Source: Rhytidiadelphus loreus (taxonomy: Eukaryota; Streptophyta; Bryopsida; Hypnales; Hylocomiaceae). Taken from it: DNA of 64,000 nt. Positions 56,946 through 64,000 of this stretch are shown here, piece by piece (position 1 is the stretch's first letter; every line of letters starts with the position of its first letter). The position numbers and the translations under genes are program-made. Where the stretch lies: contig OX344764.1 in NCBI GenBank assembly GCA_947034895.1, positions 67,437,348-67,501,347 of the forward strand, read 5' to 3'. The notes under the pieces were generated by a model. It saw only the letters and a list, made by a program, of their open reading frames with translations. It had not been told where the DNA came from and ran no database searches.

Positions 56946-59820
56946 TAGTGCATTGCAGACCCGCAGTACTGAACCAAAGGGGGATCTTGGACAAAATTTA
57001 GAAGGATTCTTTTATAAAAATTTTGAGGTCTTCAACAAACGAGATTATGTTATACATCGTGAATAGAAATTATTTACACAATCAATTTAAAATATATTTA
57101 TAATTTTTTATAAATCCATTTCAAAAAGTTAAACTTTGGAAATTTACCAAAATTATTTTTTTGATTTTAGTATGTGAATTTGAGGTGATTGGGTAAATTT
57201 TTATCTTGCATTGATTACTGTAACTAATCAAATTATTATCATGAGAGCATCATTTCTTTTCCCGTAATTGTAAATTTTAAACACATCATTAATGTCACTT
57301 ATATAAATTTGTTAAATAGTAATGATTTCAATTTGTAATAGACCTATTCAAAGATAGTCCATTTAGCATAATTTATTTTTATTGCAGTTTAGAGAAAAAA
57401 AATTCAACCTACCAAAATCAACCTACCAAAATCAACCTACCAAAATCAACCTACCAAAATCAACCTACCAAAATCAATGCCCTGCATATCCAATATTCAA
57501 AATTGACAAAGAATATTTCTAAAAATAGATACTAGAATATTTCTAAGAATTCTTTCTATTTTTAGGCATTTGTCTAATCAAATTTACCAACTTTAATTAA
57601 TTATTTGGTAGAGAATGTTGAACCTAACTATTGACAAATTAGTTGTGCAAGTCATTAGGAGTTAGAAGCTATTGTGATATATATAAAGTTGGTGACAAAA
57701 AGATCCATTCTTCATTGAGACTGTTTTCCATATAGTCAATTCCTTACCAATTTAAAAAAACTACTATCCATATTTCAAAAGTCTATTGTGAAAGAAAGAA
57801 AAATGCTATTAAAATTTGAAGAGTATTAAACAAAGAGAAGTAGTAGGAAGATAATTTCAAAATAACAAGTTAAAATCATGGTGAGAAGACTCCAAGATCC
57901 AGAAGTTGTTTGAAATCAAGTAGTCCACCATCTCTCTATCACCAATTTAATACTAATCTATTCTCAATCTACAAAACACTTGCTTGATTTGAAGCACTTT
58001 CAAGCTCTAAAAAATGAATCAAGCTAGAACAATGTTGGTGGATGTTGATGAGCATAGCACATTTGTAGGTACAAAATTGTGGATTAAAGGGAAAGTGGAG
58101 CATCTACCTACGCTACAAATTTGAATCCATTGTCTTGCTTTCTCAACTTCCAAAGTATATAGTTAGTCCTAAATATGATAGAAATTGACTCTATGAAAAA
58201 AGTTCAAACAAATGGATTTTTTTGTCTACAACTCTATTGTCTTTAGATAGTATTTGATAAAAGCATTTGCATTGGGAAAGATTTGAGGCCTTCAAAAGAC
58301 TATTTTGAGGCTATTCCCATGTTTAAGAACCATTGCAACCATAGCAAAGTATCATAAATTATAAAATCAATTTTAAAAATAATTAATTAATTAATATTAT
58401 CCAACATGACAATCTCTTGGCTACTTTTGATGTCAAACTAAGGTAGTGTGCTCATAAACCACCCCTCTTCTTCAGATCATCCTGTAGGTAGCTATAGAAT
58501 GAATGTAAGGTGATCTTTGAATGGACCTCTTTGCTTTGTTAATGAATTCAAGAAGAATTGTTTTTTTTAATTGTAAGAGCCAATCATTGGCTGTGATTTT
58601 TGCACATTTCTTTATAAGTCACAAGGGGACTGATTTTGGGACACCTATGGTCACAAATAGGTGCCTATGACCTGAATCTTTGAAAATTTATAAGTAATTC
58701 AAAAATGCTTGGAAAAATATGAAACTACTTGTATTGGGTTCCACATCTATTTTTCTTTCTCTGAAAAATGAGCTAAAAATCATTTTGTCACTGGAAACCA
58801 GTGAAAAAGACGAATCAGCCCTTAAAGTGACGATTTATGAGCACACTACCTTACATCAAATTGCTATTTCTACCAATTTCCCTCAACCCAAGAACTCCAA
58901 GGAACTCACAATCTTCCAAAGGCCTAACAAATCTTCTAAAGAAAAATTTATGCATAATGAATGAAACTTCATTTTTCACCTAAGGAATGTTTCACTCTTT
59001 AAAATGCTTCAAAAGTCAATTTTTTATACAAAGGCATTCAACATTAAAATAGTGTGATTCAAGTACTCACACTACATGAGAGCTTTAGCATGTGACGATA
59101 TAGAAAATTTGAACAAACCAATATGCATAAATCATTCAAAGTTGTGAACCAATCATCCAATGATGACTCTAACCCCACCGAGGCAACCGTTTCAATTGCA
59201 TGCATTATTAAAATTCCCATCAATAAACATATTCAACATTCCAAATTAGGCATTTGCAATTTGAAACATGTTCTTTGTCTGAATGAATTACACTGCCCAC
59301 TGCAAAACTTCAAAAAATCTCTATTCCTCAAATGTAATAAGTTAATAAGAAGTAGGAATAGTGCAATTCACGGTAGAAATTGTATGTAAAGCAATTCAGA
59401 AATCTGTTCCAGAAAATGGTTAATCAAGAATATGAATGAACTCAAATGTGATTGTTTTATAACACATCTAAGTTTTGCAGAATGCAAAATGTTCTAGAAG
59501 TTAATGAAAAGGTGTTTCAGTAAGAAATGTGGGAAAAGATGAGTCCATGCAGGCGACCTCAATGAACAAGAAACTTCTGTTGATCGTTCTGGACAGGCAT
59601 GCCAACTCTTTGGCTTTTCTGCACGTCATCAGGAAATGTGTAAGGTAACGCCATTCAAAGATCTTTCATTTCAAGTAAAAAATAAAAGATGCAATCCATC
59701 ATAGTAAAAGTGGTGCATGACATCAGACTTAGCCAGAGTAAAGCCAACAAATTCAACAGGAGTTCCACTTGGAAATGGTCACCCACATAGTTGATGAATA
59801 TCATAGACTGCAACATTACC
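56946..59820. other. spacer between NDUFA6 copy 2 and DHFR-TS
   Basis: AT-rich. Apart from the 14-bp tandem array, no feature is supported. Frames at 58719-58964 and 59123-59389 are unrecognised. The end toward 59820 is probably 3' UTR of DHFR-TS. Confidence 0.5.
57405..57476. repeat. 14-bp tandem array
   Basis: About five perfect copies of CAACCTACCAAAAT. Confidence 0.95.
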
Positions 59821-63986
<4,166 letters not shown>

Positions 63987-64000
63987 TCTCGGACACTGAA

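Overview
The window looks like nuclear DNA of a land plant, most likely a bryophyte such as a moss. It carries a bifunctional dihydrofolate reductase-thymidylate synthase (DHFR-TS), a plant-type NDUFA6 complex I subunit, a Dof-like zinc finger protein, a probable plastid-targeted protein and a ZIP-type metal transporter fragment. Genes have short GT-AG introns and sit in very AT-rich, repeat-rich spacers. I cannot name the species from sequence alone.

Region 1 (about 86-14003) is the most unusual part. It is a ~13.9 kb block, visibly more GC-rich than what follows, bounded by matching inverted ends. Inside are a minus-strand gene (1061-5231) resembling the transposase-like DUF7869 family, and a plus-strand multi-exon gene (7512-11955). 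The plus-strand gene can be read as a fusion of a ParB/Srx-like domain, a degenerate methyltransferase-like motif and an FCP1-type HAD phosphatase domain that has lost its catalytic Asp. A second, broken HAD-like copy lies at 12721-13480. About 30 copies of a 19-bp near-perfect palindrome (consensus TATCGGCTGSCAGCCGATA) are scattered through this block. I saw none outside it, and every intron I could model in the block contains at least one. A ParB-like protein, many palindromic sites and a transposase-like gene between inverted ends make this the best candidate for an undescribed system.

Region 2 (14-32.7 kb) is AT-rich and gene-poor. It holds two members of one MITE family (14012-14257, 28017-28243), a foldback and several tandem repeats. 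It also holds two small three-exon genes (18924-19849 and 31808-32712) for secreted peptides. They share exon phases, a short FYLRGN exon and a C-terminal acidic-Tyr...Asn-Cys...Cys core that recalls PSY-type sulfated peptides.

Region 3 (33-49.5 kb) is mostly repeats: a ~150-bp tandem array, a 30-bp minisatellite split by an insertion inside a larger foldback, and a perfect CACTA-type MITE. The one clear gene is a Dof-like protein (42961-44196).

Region 4 (49.5-64 kb) is the conserved genic part: a probable plastid-targeted gene, a ZIP fragment, two inverted identical-protein copies of NDUFA6 separated by ~2.9 kb, and a complete ten-exon DHFR-TS gene on the minus strand.
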